A DNA stretch of 64,000 nt from Rahnella inusitata (GCF_003263515.1 NZ_JYDE01000001.1:1-64000); one strand, 5' to 3'. Shown: positions 9,128 to 17,933, counted from the first letter of the stretch. The notes: a model not told the origin generated them from the sequence alone. A program made the numbers and translations.

Positions 9128-9349
9128 TTGCTAAGGCGGCGAGACGTCAGTCCTTGACCCGATTTTCTTTAGTGAAGATAAGATCTTCCATACGTAAATA
9201 TGTATTATCGGTTAATACCATGAAACAAATAGACAGATTATTGGATAATAATCAGTAATATTACGCTGGCCCAATTGATATACTTATTTGTTTGTGTAGA
9301 ATCATATCCACTTTCAAAAAAATTAAACTCTCATACTGGCAGGAACATC

Positions 9350-9763
9350 ATGGACAACGCATTAAACGTTTTGAATAATATCCGTACACTTCGCGCGCAG
9401 GCTCGCGAAATGCCACTGGAAACTCTTGAAGAAATCCTTGAGAAGTTAACGGCGATTGTTGAAGAATCTCGCGAAAATGTGAAAGCAGTTAGCGCACAAC
9501 AGCAAGAGCGTAACGAGAAACTTTCTAAATATCGCAAAATGCTGGAAGAAGACGGCATCGATATCGACGATCTGGTGACTCATCAGGGCGCGAAAGAAAC
9601 CACCAAAACCAAGTCTAAACGCCAGCCACGTCCTGCTATCTATGAATACAAAGACACCAACGGCGAACACAAAACCTGGACCGGTCAGGGCCGTACCCCA
9701 TCAGCCATCAAAGCAGCGATGGATGCGGGTGCCACTCTGGAAAGTTTCCTGATCGCACGTTAA
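9350..9763 (+). CDS. H-NS family nucleoid protein (divergent paralogue)
   Basis: A 137-residue H-NS-type nucleoid-associated protein. The N-terminal half is a dimerisation/oligomerisation coiled coil with the hallmark LNNIRTLRAQAREMPLETLEE, followed by a linker and a C-terminal DNA-binding domain with TWTGQGRTPSAIKAAMDAG, the AT-hook-like minor-groove motif. I start at the ATG at 9350, where the family begins; the frame is open 25 codons upstream. Compared with the housekeeping H-NS of E. coli and Serratia (recalled), the region after residue 35 and the tail (ATLESFLIAR) differ clearly and the middle is richer in E, K and Q, so this is probably a second H-NS-like protein (StpA/Hfp type) rather than the main one. 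It would silence AT-rich acquired DNA. Confidence 0.85.
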   Translation: MDNALNVLNNIRTLRAQAREMPLETLEEILEKLTAIVEESRENVKAVSAQQQERNEKLSKYRKMLEEDGIDIDDLVTHQGAKETTKTKSKRQPRPAIYEYKDTNGEHKTWTGQGRTPSAIKAAMDAGATLESFLIAR

Positions 9764-10146
9764 TAATACGCCCGTATTACTGATGTTCCTGAGATTTCCT
9801 GTTTTCTTAACACAAAACAGGGAATCGCTGGAGAGAATAATATTGTCGCAGTCCACCCTTTTTTTTCGCCTATTTAGTAACCCAATAATAACTTTTCCAT
9901 ACGCTCCGCGATCCTGAAAGATCCCTTTTTGGCATCCATCCCCTTTTTGTAAGTAAAATCACTTAAGGTTTTTCGTCTGCACTTAGCCCTGAAAGATATT
10001 CTTATAAGCGAATTATGCTGAACTGGCTGATCTTTTGCATACCCGACCTGACATTGTTTATTCACCCTAAATTCATTTACGTATTAAGTTATTTAGAAAT
10101 CCATCCGGGTAAATAGCCCGCGTCGATAACGGGCGTCAGAAAAGAA
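9764..10146. other. Intergenic region downstream of the H-NS-like gene
   Basis: Holds a hairpin CCTGTTTT/AAAACAGG (9798-9821) that may end the H-NS-like transcript, though no T-run follows, and a 63-codon minus-strand frame described separately. Nothing else is recognised. Confidence 0.4.
9874..10065 (-). CDS. Hypothetical small basic protein (63 aa)
   Basis: A minus-strand frame with a plausible ribosome site (AGGG about ten bases before the ATG). The product is basic and Lys/Arg-rich (RISFRAKCRRKTLSDF, then a C-terminal AERMEKLLLGY). It has no membrane segment and I recognise no family. It could be a genuine small DNA- or RNA-binding protein, a remnant, or a chance ORF in the spacer between the H-NS-like gene and the reductase. 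Confidence 0.25.
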   Translation of the reverse strand: MNKQCQVGYAKDQPVQHNSLIRISFRAKCRRKTLSDFTYKKGMDAKKGSFRIAERMEKLLLGY

Positions 10147-11070
10147 TTAAGCGGATTTGCGTGTCAGCTGATACACACAAAGATGTGTATAGGCGGCTTG
10201 CAACAGGGGAACTTGTATTCCTACCCGAATGGCGCGCTCTACCAGATCGCCGACGATCTGATCGGCTTCCACCGTATTACCCTGCGTCATATCACGATAC
10301 ATCGATGATGTTTGCTGCGAATTTTTATCGGTTACCGCTTCCTTCGTTTTCGCTACCGCAGCCGCGCGCTCTGCGTAGCCAAAGGCTTTCATGGTGGTGA
10401 GCGCTTCATTCACAATGCCCAGAGCAAACTCTTTACCGCCGGGCGCTGACGCGACCTGACCGATATTGCCGCGCATGGTGCAGGTGATCGCCCCAAAGCT
10501 GGAAAGCAGCAGCCATTTTTCCCACAAATCGCTGATGATGGTTTCGGACAGGAATGCCTCAAAACCGGCATTTTGAAATGCCTGATCGACGCGCAGAATA
10601 CGCTCGCTCTTGTCGCCTGAGAGTTCACCGTAGAAAATCTGGTGCATGGGGGTCATCTGATGGATATGGCCTTCTGCGTCGAGCGTTGCGTTAATCTTGC
10701 ATAAGCCGCCGATCAGCGCATGTTCGCCAAAACGCAGGCTCAGCGTCTCCATATGCTTCATGCCGTTAAGAACGGGCAGGATCATCGTTTGTTCACCGAC
10801 TACCGGCGCAATGTCTTTCATTGCCGCTTCCAGCCCGAAGCTTTTCACCGTCAGCAGGATCAGGTCATAAGGGCCGGTGAGTTGCGAAGCCTGCAGTACG
10901 GTCGGTTGAAAATGGAAATCCCCATGCGGGCTATGCACCGTCAGCCCGTGTTCCTGCACCGCCAGGGCGCGTTTTTCACGCAGCAAAAACGTTACGTCCT
11001 GGCCAGCCTGCGCCAGCCGCGCGCCAAAATACCCGCCAGTTGCCCCGGCCCCTACCACTAATATCCGCAT
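10147..11070 (-). CDS. Ketopantoate reductase family oxidoreductase (PanE/ApbA)
   Basis: A 307-residue NADPH-dependent reductase of the PanE/ApbA family, which reduces 2-dehydropantoate to pantoate in pantothenate synthesis. The N-terminal Rossmann motif GAGATGGYFGA is at residues 7-17, the family lysine lies in ILLTVKSF near 75, and the C-terminal helical domain contains WEKWLLLSS and the conserved NSQQTSSMYRDM and EADQIVGDLV stretches. It diverges from my recollection of E. coli PanE, so it is probably one of the paralogues that accompany the housekeeping enzyme, and its substrate may differ. It is monocistronic and divergent from the Fic gene. Confidence 0.8.
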   Translation of the reverse strand: MRILVVGAGATGGYFGARLAQAGQDVTFLLREKRALAVQEHGLTVHSPHGDFHFQPTVLQASQLTGPYDLILLTVKSFGLEAAMKDIAPVVGEQTMILPVLNGMKHMETLSLRFGEHALIGGLCKINATLDAEGHIHQMTPMHQIFYGELSGDKSERILRVDQAFQNAGFEAFLSETIISDLWEKWLLLSSFGAITCTMRGNIGQVASAPGGKEFALGIVNEALTTMKAFGYAERAAAVAKTKEAVTDKNSQQTSSMYRDMTQGNTVEADQIVGDLVERAIRVGIQVPLLQAAYTHLCVYQLTRKSA

Positions 11071-11226
11071 GCGTTATCCTTTTGTATCAAGACATTCAGA
11101 AACCCCGTGTCTGATTAAACTACGGGAGGAGGGCGGGCGGGATCAAGTGACTGTGATGAAAGAAGGTTTTTTGAAGATTTTTCCGCGTGATACTATGGCG
11201 CATCACTTTTGAACAAGGAGCACTGA

Positions 11227-12012
11227 ATGGCAGGTTATCAGCCACCGTACAGTATCACGCCACAGATCCTCAACCTGGTCGTGGACGTTGGGGAATTGCT
11301 GGGGCGTTGGGCTGCACATGCTGAACAGTCATCCGTGCTGTTGCGAAAAGAAAACCGCATTCGCACTATTCAGGCGTCGCTCGCTATCGAGCACAACAGC
11401 CTGTCCATGCAGCAGGTGACGGCTATTATGGAAGGCAAGCGCGTACTCGCGCCGCAAAAGGATATTCAGGAGGTGCGTAACGCTATCCTGACCTACGAGC
11501 AGTTACCCGCATGGAAAAGCCATCGTCTTGAGGATGTTCTGAAAGCCCACCAAATACTGATGACCGGACTGGTGGATGCGCCAGGCCATCTGCGCAGTGG
11601 TAACGTAGGTGTGTATCGCGACAACCAGCTTATTCCTATGGCGCCGCCCGCCGGGCAGCTTGCCCGTCTGATGTCTGATCTGCTGAACTGGCTGAAAGAA
11701 ACGGATATTCACCCGCTTATCGCCAGTTCGATTTTCCATTATGAATTTGAATTTATTCACCCGTTCGCTGACGGCAACGGCAGAATGGGACGTTTGTGGC
11801 AGACACTGATCCTCAGCCAGTGGCGTTCAGAGCTGGCATGGCTTCCGGTAGAAACGCTAATTCATAATGAACAGCAGGATTACTACCGTGTTCTTGGCGA
11901 ATGCGATCGCGCCAGTAACTGCACGGGGTTTATCAGTTTTATGCTGGATAAATTGGCGCAAGCCTTACGTGAAGGTATCGAAACACAATCTTCACACATT
12001 ACAAAAACATAA
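11227..12012 (+). CDS. Fic-domain protein (class II-type AMP transferase)
   Basis: A 261-residue cytosolic Fic protein. The active-site motif HPFADGNGRMGR is complete at residues 178-189, with the catalytic His at 178, so AMP (or another nucleotide) transfer to a target protein is predicted. An N-terminal inhibitory-helix motif lies at about 51-57 (SLAIEHN), close to the class II (S/T)xxxE(G/N) consensus, with Glu55 positioned to clash with the ATP gamma phosphate; the usual G/N after E is H. There is no obvious antitoxin partner, in line with self-inhibition. AAGGAGCACTGA precedes the ATG. The target is unknown. Confidence 0.9.
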   Translation: MAGYQPPYSITPQILNLVVDVGELLGRWAAHAEQSSVLLRKENRIRTIQASLAIEHNSLSMQQVTAIMEGKRVLAPQKDIQEVRNAILTYEQLPAWKSHRLEDVLKAHQILMTGLVDAPGHLRSGNVGVYRDNQLIPMAPPAGQLARLMSDLLNWLKETDIHPLIASSIFHYEFEFIHPFADGNGRMGRLWQTLILSQWRSELAWLPVETLIHNEQQDYYRVLGECDRASNCTGFISFMLDKLAQALREGIETQSSHITKT

Positions 12013-12046
12013 CCATTCAAATGCCAATAGCTGTTGTGTAATTGCT

Positions 12047-12064
12047 CCCCGCCCGAAAGCGGGG
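12047..12064. terminator. Stem-loop between convergent Fic and transporter genes
   Basis: CCCCGC and GCGGGG pair around CCGAAA. There is no long T-run on either strand, so it is a weak intrinsic terminator or a stabilising 3' hairpin. Confidence 0.5.
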
Positions 12065-12077
12065 ATCCTCATCACGA

Positions 12078-13088
12078 TCAATTCCCCCGCGCCAGCACCC
12101 GCCGGTACAGCACCGGCAGTGAGATCACCACGATCAGCATTACACCGACAATCACCGACATCACAATGCCCGGCACGTTGAGCAGGCTGAGGCCGAAGGT
12201 CAGCAGGCCCATCAGGAACGCGGCGATAATCACGCCGGTCATGCTGCCGGAGCCGCCGAGCACGCTGACCCCGCCGAGCACCGCCATGGTGATAACGCTC
12301 AGCTCCCAGCCGAGCGCCAGCGTTGGACGCGTGCTGCCCAGACGTGAGGTTAGCAGCACTGCCGCCAGCCCGGACATCAGGCCAACCAGCACGAACAGCG
12401 TCAGATTGTGACGTTTAACGTTAATCCCCGAATACCAGGCCGCGACCGGATTATTGCCGATGGCGTAAGTCCGGCGGCCAAAATTAGTTTTGTGCAGCAG
12501 GAAATAAAATACTGCACCGAGCACCAGGAACAGCGCGAATTCAAACGACAACGGACCCCAAACGTAACCCTGTCCGAACCAGGCGAAACTGGCCGGATAA
12601 TGGTTCAGCGACTGATCGCCAAGCAGCACATAGGTCAGCCCGCGAAACAGGCTCATGGTACCGATGGTGATGACGATAGACGACAGATTCAGGCGCGTCA
12701 CCAGCAGCCCGTTGACCAGCCCGCAGAGTAATCCGACGCTCAGCCCAACGCCCACTAACGCAGGCGTCGGTAAACCGGCCTGTGCGCAAAAGCCCATGAT
12801 AGTTGAACTCAACGCCATGGTAGACGCCACCGACAGATCGATTTCACGCGCGATAATCAGCATCGCCATCGGCAGCACGATAATGGCTTTCTCGGTGAAG
12901 TTAAATGTCGCGTCCGAGAGATTCCATATATTGAGAAAATAGGGTGAGGCGAGGGCGTTCACCACGAACACCAGCAGCGTCACCACCAGCAAAAAACCTT
13001 CCCAACACATCAGCCGGCGAAAAAACGGCGTGACGGCCATCGACGAACTTTCTCGTGTGGCGGGGCGCGACGTTAAGATTTTAGTCAT
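12078..13088 (-). CDS. rhaQ: Rhamnose-type ABC transporter, permease 2
   Basis: A RbsC/LsrD/RhaQ-class permease of 336 residues with about ten transmembrane segments, the last gene of a four-gene transporter operon. The family EAA-like region follows LLTSRLGSTRPTLALGWEL and AVLGGVSVLGGSG. Its ATG overlaps the preceding permease stop by four bases (ATGA), so the two are translationally coupled and probably form a heterodimeric channel. The substrate is inferred from the binding protein and from the neighbouring RhaS and AldA genes: L-rhamnose or a related deoxysugar. The symbol follows the rhizobial rhaSTPQ order and is an assignment by context. Confidence 0.8.
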   Translation of the reverse strand: MTKILTSRPATRESSSMAVTPFFRRLMCWEGFLLVVTLLVFVVNALASPYFLNIWNLSDATFNFTEKAIIVLPMAMLIIAREIDLSVASTMALSSTIMGFCAQAGLPTPALVGVGLSVGLLCGLVNGLLVTRLNLSSIVITIGTMSLFRGLTYVLLGDQSLNHYPASFAWFGQGYVWGPLSFEFALFLVLGAVFYFLLHKTNFGRRTYAIGNNPVAAWYSGINVKRHNLTLFVLVGLMSGLAAVLLTSRLGSTRPTLALGWELSVITMAVLGGVSVLGGSGSMTGVIIAAFLMGLLTFGLSLLNVPGIVMSVIVGVMLIVVISLPVLYRRVLARGN

Positions 13089-14098
13089 GATCTTGCTCCG
13101 CTTTCAGTATGGGCAGAATGAACAGGGGCCGCATGGCGTAAAATAAGCCGCCCTTTACGTTTATTGGCGCGTTCGTTGAGGATCACTGCAATGACAATCA
13201 CGCCGCCGGAAATCGCCATCTGCCAGAAAGGCGAGACTTCGATCACCGGTAACGCATTGTTGATCACGCCGAGGAACAGCGCCCCGAGCAGACAACCCAC
13301 TACCGAACCGATGCCGCCCATGGTACTGATCCCGCCAATCACGCACGCCGCGACAATCTGCAATTCAAAACCGTTGGCGACGTCCACGTAGGCGACTGCA
13401 AAGCGCGAAATCCACAGATATCCGCAGAAACCGGCCAACGCGCCGGAGAGGCAGAAGCTGACGAACTGCATTTTTCCGGCGTTGATGCCGGTGTAATACG
13501 CGGCTGTCGCGTTGCCACCTGCCGTGTATAGCGCACGTCCGGTGCGGCTGTAACGCAGGAAATACGCCACCAGGACCAGCGCAGCAATCGCGCACCAGCC
13601 TAACAGTGGCAGGCCGATAAAGGTCGCACGCGGCAGACTGAGAAAGTCCGGGCTCATCTGATGGGCATTGATCCAGCCGCCGTTGGAGAGCAGGAAAATG
13701 ATGCCGCGATAAATACTCATGGTGCCGAGCGTAACTACGATTGGCGGGATGCCGATTTTCCACACCAGCAGCCCGTTTATCGCCCCCATCACCAGCCCGA
13801 GCAGCGTCGCCAGTACCACCAGTGCCCACACAGGTACATCCGGATGATGGAAATTAATCAGCGCGACGATCATACCGGTCAGCGCCAGATTCGCCGCCAT
13901 CGACAGATCGATACCTTTGGTCAGCAGCACCATCATCTGACCGAGCGCCAGAATGATCAGAATCGAGGTGTCATTGAACATTTCCAGCAAATTGCCGACG
14001 CCGATAAACTCCGGTGAACGTGCGCCGACGCCAAATACCATCAGCACAATCACCACCGCCAGCAACAGCTCGCGGTACTTCAGCAGTTTTTTGATCAT
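13085..14098 (-). CDS. rhaP: Rhamnose-type ABC transporter, permease 1
   Basis: A 337-residue permease of the RbsC family with about ten membrane segments; signature regions are LTKGIDLSMAANLALTGM and GGISTMGGIGSVVG. It starts within the stop of the ATPase gene (ATGA overlap) and overlaps the next permease in the same way. Together the two permeases should form the membrane channel for the sugar delivered by the binding protein encoded at the head of the operon. The C-terminal tail is polar and basic (about 25 residues), a little longer than typical. Confidence 0.8.
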   Translation of the reverse strand: MIKKLLKYRELLLAVVIVLMVFGVGARSPEFIGVGNLLEMFNDTSILIILALGQMMVLLTKGIDLSMAANLALTGMIVALINFHHPDVPVWALVVLATLLGLVMGAINGLLVWKIGIPPIVVTLGTMSIYRGIIFLLSNGGWINAHQMSPDFLSLPRATFIGLPLLGWCAIAALVLVAYFLRYSRTGRALYTAGGNATAAYYTGINAGKMQFVSFCLSGALAGFCGYLWISRFAVAYVDVANGFELQIVAACVIGGISTMGGIGSVVGCLLGALFLGVINNALPVIEVSPFWQMAISGGVIVIAVILNERANKRKGRLILRHAAPVHSAHTESGARS

Positions 14099-15606
14099 GC
14101 TGCCTCCTCGCCCGCGCCGCTGGCGGCGCTGACAATCATTTCGGCGCTGGCTTCGCCGGCTTTGAATTCTGCCACCATCAGCCCTTCGTGCATCACGATG
14201 ATCCGGTCTGCCATGCCCATCACTTCCGGCAGTTCTGAAGACACCATAATCACCGCCAGCCCTCGCCCGACCAGCTCGGACATAAACTGATGCACCGCGG
14301 CTTTCGAACCGATATCAATGCCCTTGGTGGGCTCATCCAGAATGATGATGTCCGGTTTGGTCGCCAGCCATTTTGCTATCACCACTTTTTGCTGGTTACC
14401 GCCGGAGAGCGTGCCCACGGCCTGTTTCCAGCTCGAAGCTTTTACCTGCAACCGTTTGGCGTAGTCATCGGCCAGCGCCCACTCTTTTTTATCGTTGAGC
14501 ACACCGCGCGGATTCAGCTGGCTGAGCTGCGGCAGGCTGATGTTCTGGCTTATTGGCAAATCAATGATCGCGCCCTGTTTTTGCCGCTCTTCCGGGACAT
14601 AAACAATGCCCGCGCGGATCGCCTGTGAAGGGCGCGTGAAATGATGTTCTTTGCTGTGGATAAGAATATGGCCGCCACCCGGCTGCGTGACGCCAAACAG
14701 CGCCTGCATCAGTTCGGTCCGGCCTGCGCCGACCAGCCCGTAGAACCCGAGAATTTCGCCTTTGCGCAGTGAGAAATTGATCCCGGCGAATTCGGTCGGA
14801 TGGCTGAGGTTTTGAACTTCCAGCACCGTCTCGCCTGGTTCGCAGTTCACTTTCGGATAGGCCTGACTCACTTCGCGCCCGACCATCATCGTCACCATGG
14901 TTTGCTCGGTGATGTCGCTGATTTTGCCGGAACCGACGTAGCTGCCGTCACGCAGCACGGTGTAATAATCAGAAATCGCGAAGATTTCGTCGAATTTGTG
15001 CGAGATAAACAGGATGGCTTTGCCCTCGTGCTTCAGGCGTTCGACTATCTGATAAAACTCGGTGATTTCATGCTGCGACAGTGCGGCGGTCGGTTCGTCC
15101 AGAATGACCACCTGCGCATCGAATGACAGCGCACGGGCAATCGCCACCATGTGACGCTGTGCGATGCTCAGGTCTTTCAGGGTGGCGTGCGGATCGATAT
15201 TCACTTCCAGCCGCGTCAGGATGTCGCGCGCCTGCTGATGCATCGCCGGCCAGTTCAGGCGTTTAAATATCCCGGAATACAGATAGTGGCCGACGAAGAT
15301 ATTTTCGGTAACAGAAAGCTCGTCAAACAGCACGGTTTCCTGATGAATCGCGGTGATCCCGACTTTGTGCGCAGATTCGGGATTGGGCAATTTGATCGGA
15401 ATGGCTTTATAGCGCAGCTCGCCTTCTTCCGGCTGATAAATGCCGGTCATGACTTTGACCAGCGTCGATTTTCCTGCGCCGTTTTCGCCAATCAGGGCGG
15501 TGACTTTTCCCGGATACAAATCCACATGCACATTATTCAGTGCCCTGACGCCCGGAAAGACTTTGCTGATCCCCTTTAAGGACAGCAACGGTGTGATATC
15601 GGTCAT
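14095..15606 (-). CDS. rhaT: Rhamnose-type ABC transporter, dual ATPase
   Basis: A 503-residue sugar ABC ATPase with two fused nucleotide-binding domains (RbsA/MglA type). The first has a Walker A in GENGAGKSTLVKV and Walker B in VVILDEPTAALS; the second has a degenerate Walker A (GLVGAGRTELMQ), the signature LSGGNQQKVVIAKWL and Walker B IIILDEPTKGID. I start at the ATG at 15606, after CAGGGGAAATCT; a GTG seven codons upstream is less likely. It acts at the cytoplasmic face with the two permeases. A short stem-loop (15641-15653) sits between the binding-protein gene and this gene, which usually keeps binding protein levels higher. Confidence 0.85.
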   Translation of the reverse strand: MTDITPLLSLKGISKVFPGVRALNNVHVDLYPGKVTALIGENGAGKSTLVKVMTGIYQPEEGELRYKAIPIKLPNPESAHKVGITAIHQETVLFDELSVTENIFVGHYLYSGIFKRLNWPAMHQQARDILTRLEVNIDPHATLKDLSIAQRHMVAIARALSFDAQVVILDEPTAALSQHEITEFYQIVERLKHEGKAILFISHKFDEIFAISDYYTVLRDGSYVGSGKISDITEQTMVTMMVGREVSQAYPKVNCEPGETVLEVQNLSHPTEFAGINFSLRKGEILGFYGLVGAGRTELMQALFGVTQPGGGHILIHSKEHHFTRPSQAIRAGIVYVPEERQKQGAIIDLPISQNISLPQLSQLNPRGVLNDKKEWALADDYAKRLQVKASSWKQAVGTLSGGNQQKVVIAKWLATKPDIIILDEPTKGIDIGSKAAVHQFMSELVGRGLAVIMVSSELPEVMGMADRIIVMHEGLMVAEFKAGEASAEMIVSAASGAGEEAA

Positions 15607-15640
15607 AGATTTCCCCTGACGAAGCACAACAAAACGGCCA

Positions 15641-15653
15641 ACCGGAAACCGGT
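15641..15653. promoter_or_regulatory. Intra-operon stem-loop after the binding-protein gene
   Basis: ACCGG-AAA-CCGGT in the 62-base gap between the binding-protein gene and the ATPase gene. No T-run follows, so it is more likely an mRNA-stabilising element or attenuator for differential expression than a terminator. Confidence 0.5.
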
Positions 15654-15668
15654 CAGCCGCATTCAGGA

Positions 15669-16661
15669 TCAGAATATTTTGGAGAATTTGTCGATGTTGC
15701 TGGCGTCATAAATGAAGGGCTCAGCCATGGCGCCGCTGCCGTCGGCGTCCAGTTTCACTTTACCTAAACGCCCCATGCTGGCTTCAGTTTTCGTGGCCGT
15801 GCCTTTAACCAGATCATCGGCCAGATAGGTGGCGGCGTAACCCAAATCAATCGGATTCCAGATGGCGAAGCTTTTGGTCGCGCCGGATTTTATCGCCCCT
15901 GCCATTTCAGAGGGTAACCCAAGACCGGTGACGTACACTTTGCCGATTTTGCCCTGATCTTTCACCGCCTGCGCCGCCGCCACGATCCCAACAGAGGATG
16001 GCGAGATGATGACTTTCAGGTCGGGATACGACTTCAGCAGGCCAATGGTTTCGCGATAGCTTTTATCTGATAAATCATCGCCATAGGCTGTGGTCACCAG
16101 GTTCACGGAAGGATACTTCGGTAGCACCTTTTTCATCTCAGCAATCCACAAATTCTGATTGGTCGAGGTCGGTGTGGCGCTGAGAATAGCAACGTCGCCT
16201 TTCTCCACGTTCAGCGCTTTCAGCGCATTGGCGGCCAGTTTGACGTTGGTTTCGCCAATCAGCGCATTATTCGACGGATTGAGATGGATCTGACGACCTT
16301 CTTTCGCTACACCGGAATCCCATGACACCACTTTGATGCCACGCTGCATGGCCTTTTTCAGCACTGGCACCAGCGCGTCCGGGTCATTGGCAGAGACGGC
16401 GATCGCGTCCACGCCCTGAGCGATCAGGCCATTCAGCACTTCGATCTGCGCTTCGGCGGTGGTGGTGGTCGGGCCGGTGTAAATCACTTTTACATCGCCC
16501 AGCTCTTTCGCGGCCTGTTGTGCGCCGACGTTGGCCGCTTCAAAAAATCCGTTGCCCAGTGATTTCGCCACCAGCGCAATTTTCACTTCTGCCGATGCCG
16601 CGCCGGCCATCAGGATGCTGCTCGCGATCAGGGTAAGGCTCAGTACGTGTTTTAATTTCAT
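15669..16661 (-). CDS. Rhamnose-type periplasmic sugar-binding protein
   Basis: A 330-residue type I periplasmic binding protein; a signal peptide ends GAASA. The sequence (LVAKSLGNGFFEAANVGAQ, IAVSANDPDAL, VVSWDSGVAKEG and ATPTSTNQNLWIAEM) strongly resembles what I recall of the rhizobial rhamnose-binding protein RhaS, which is distinct from the regulator of the same name. It captures the sugar in the periplasm for the downstream ATPase and two permeases. It is divergent from the AraC-type regulator at 17073, with 410 bases between them that hold several dyads. Autoinducer-2-like (LsrB) substrates are an alternative but less likely. Confidence 0.82.
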   Translation of the reverse strand: MKLKHVLSLTLIASSILMAGAASAEVKIALVAKSLGNGFFEAANVGAQQAAKELGDVKVIYTGPTTTTAEAQIEVLNGLIAQGVDAIAVSANDPDALVPVLKKAMQRGIKVVSWDSGVAKEGRQIHLNPSNNALIGETNVKLAANALKALNVEKGDVAILSATPTSTNQNLWIAEMKKVLPKYPSVNLVTTAYGDDLSDKSYRETIGLLKSYPDLKVIISPSSVGIVAAAQAVKDQGKIGKVYVTGLGLPSEMAGAIKSGATKSFAIWNPIDLGYAATYLADDLVKGTATKTEASMGRLGKVKLDADGSGAMAEPFIYDASNIDKFSKIF

Positions 16662-17072
16662 TTTTTGTACTCCGCATGCTAATTCGCAAAATCTGCAAAA
16701 AGGGTAACGACGAAAAGTTGCCGACGCGCCAGGCGCATGATCACGACTCTAGGAGGTTGATGACAAACTGACCTTTCCGCGAGTGCCAGTTGTTAGCCAA
16801 CTATGGCAAAGGTGCAAAGGTTCGGGAGAACAACCTCACAAATTGATAACAATCTTGTTATGCGCTGGCGAAACGGTCAGAAAAACACGGCGATTTGTCG
16901 GTAAAAAGGCGCACTAAAATGAGGCGTAAACCTGCGTCATACGGGGTTTTTCGCAAGATTTAGCAGAGAAAGACGGGTTTTATTCAAAAGCGACTGTCCG
17001 GTCACAGTTTCAGCCCGATGACCACGTCATCGCCGACTAAGATATTACGATAATGTTAATAAGGAGTCGGAA
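16662..17072. promoter_or_regulatory. Divergent control region of the rhamnose-type transporter and rhaS
   Basis: A region of 411 bases with no gene. It contains a perfect dyad ATAACAA-TC-TTGTTAT (16846-16861) and an imperfect one, GCCAGTTG...CCAACTATGGC, around 16783-16806. AraC-type regulators bind direct repeats, so the dyads may belong to other factors. The rhaS gene has a strong TAAGGAG ribosome site. Confidence 0.55.
16846..16861. promoter_or_regulatory. Perfect 7-2-7 palindrome, candidate operator
   Basis: ATAACAA TC TTGTTAT lies between the divergent transporter and regulator genes, about 185 bases upstream of the transporter start. The factor is unknown. Confidence 0.4.
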
Positions 17073-17891
17073 ATGACGGTGTTACGCAGTAGTGAGTATT
17101 TCCCCTCAGGAGATTTCCCGGTCGCCATTGAACCCCGTTATCCGCAGGAGACCTTTCCTGAACATCATCATCAGGATTTTAACGAAATTGTGCTGGTCGA
17201 ACAGGGCACCGGCACCCATGTCTTTAACGATCAACCGCTGATCCTCAGCGCGGGCAGCGTCTGTTTTGTGCGTCACCGCGACCATCATTTATATGAAGAT
17301 ACCGACAATCTGCACCTGACCAATGTGCTGTACCGCAGCCCGGATGCGTTTCGCTTTCTCAGCGGCGTCGGCGACCTGCTGCCGCAGGAAGTTGACGGGA
17401 TTTATCCGGCGCACTGGCGCATCAATCCAGGACAGGTCGCGCAGGCCAAAACGCTGATCGACCTGTTGGCGCAAAAAACTGTCAGCCAGTCGCCGGAGTC
17501 GCAGGCGCAACAGGAACTTTATTTTATGCAGCTGTTATTACTGCTGCGAAAAGGGAGTCGTGACGTTGGTTATGGCGGGCAGGGCGGCGATCTCAATAAT
17601 TTGCTCGACTGGATGAACGAACATTACGACGAAGAAATCGACTGGCCGGTACTTGCCGAACGGTTCTCGATGTCGTTGCGCACGCTGCACCGCCAGATGA
17701 AACAGCAGACCGGCTGCACACCGCTGAACTACCTCAATCGCCTGCGGCTGATCAATGCCCGCAACCTGCTGAGGTTCAGCGACAGCTCAATTACCGATAT
17801 TGCTCATCAGTGCGGCTTCTGCGACAGCAACTACTTTTCGACCCTCTTTAAACGTGAATTTGGCTACGCGCCGCGTAATGCCCGCCTCTGA
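17073..17891 (+). CDS. rhaS: RhaS-type AraC family activator
   Basis: A 272-residue AraC-family activator. The N-terminal half is a cupin sensor domain (FPEHHHQDFNEIVLVEQGTG, HVFNDQ, VCFVRHRDHHLYEDTDNL), and the C-terminal two-HTH domain includes RFSMSLRTLHRQMKQQTGC and ITDIAHQCGFCDSNYFSTLF. The whole sequence parallels E. coli RhaS, the rhamnose-responsive activator, from memory. It stands divergent from the transporter operon and codirectional with aldA, so it probably activates both in the presence of rhamnose. No rhaBAD or rhaR gene is in the window. Confidence 0.85.
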   Translation: MTVLRSSEYFPSGDFPVAIEPRYPQETFPEHHHQDFNEIVLVEQGTGTHVFNDQPLILSAGSVCFVRHRDHHLYEDTDNLHLTNVLYRSPDAFRFLSGVGDLLPQEVDGIYPAHWRINPGQVAQAKTLIDLLAQKTVSQSPESQAQQELYFMQLLLLLRKGSRDVGYGGQGGDLNNLLDWMNEHYDEEIDWPVLAERFSMSLRTLHRQMKQQTGCTPLNYLNRLRLINARNLLRFSDSSITDIAHQCGFCDSNYFSTLFKREFGYAPRNARL

Positions 17892-17933
17892 CTCCTGATC
17901 TCGTCTTTCATCGATAATTTGCAAAAATGTTAC

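Larger units (their letters stand above)
8833..9349. other. AT-rich regulatory region upstream of the H-NS-like gene
   Basis: About 500 bases without a large gene. It holds a dyad GTGATGTGAATCAC (8921-8934), a candidate 38-codon ORF at 9011-9127, and a perfect hairpin GAAGAT-AAG-ATCTTC at 9174-9188. The last 150 bases are strongly AT-rich, as expected upstream of an H-NS family gene that may bind its own promoter. Confidence 0.5.

Noticed and set aside
9798-9821. Terminator after the H-NS-like gene
   Set aside because: CCTGTTTT/AAAACAGG is a perfect hairpin, but it lacks a T-run; I record it as a hairpin within the spacer only.
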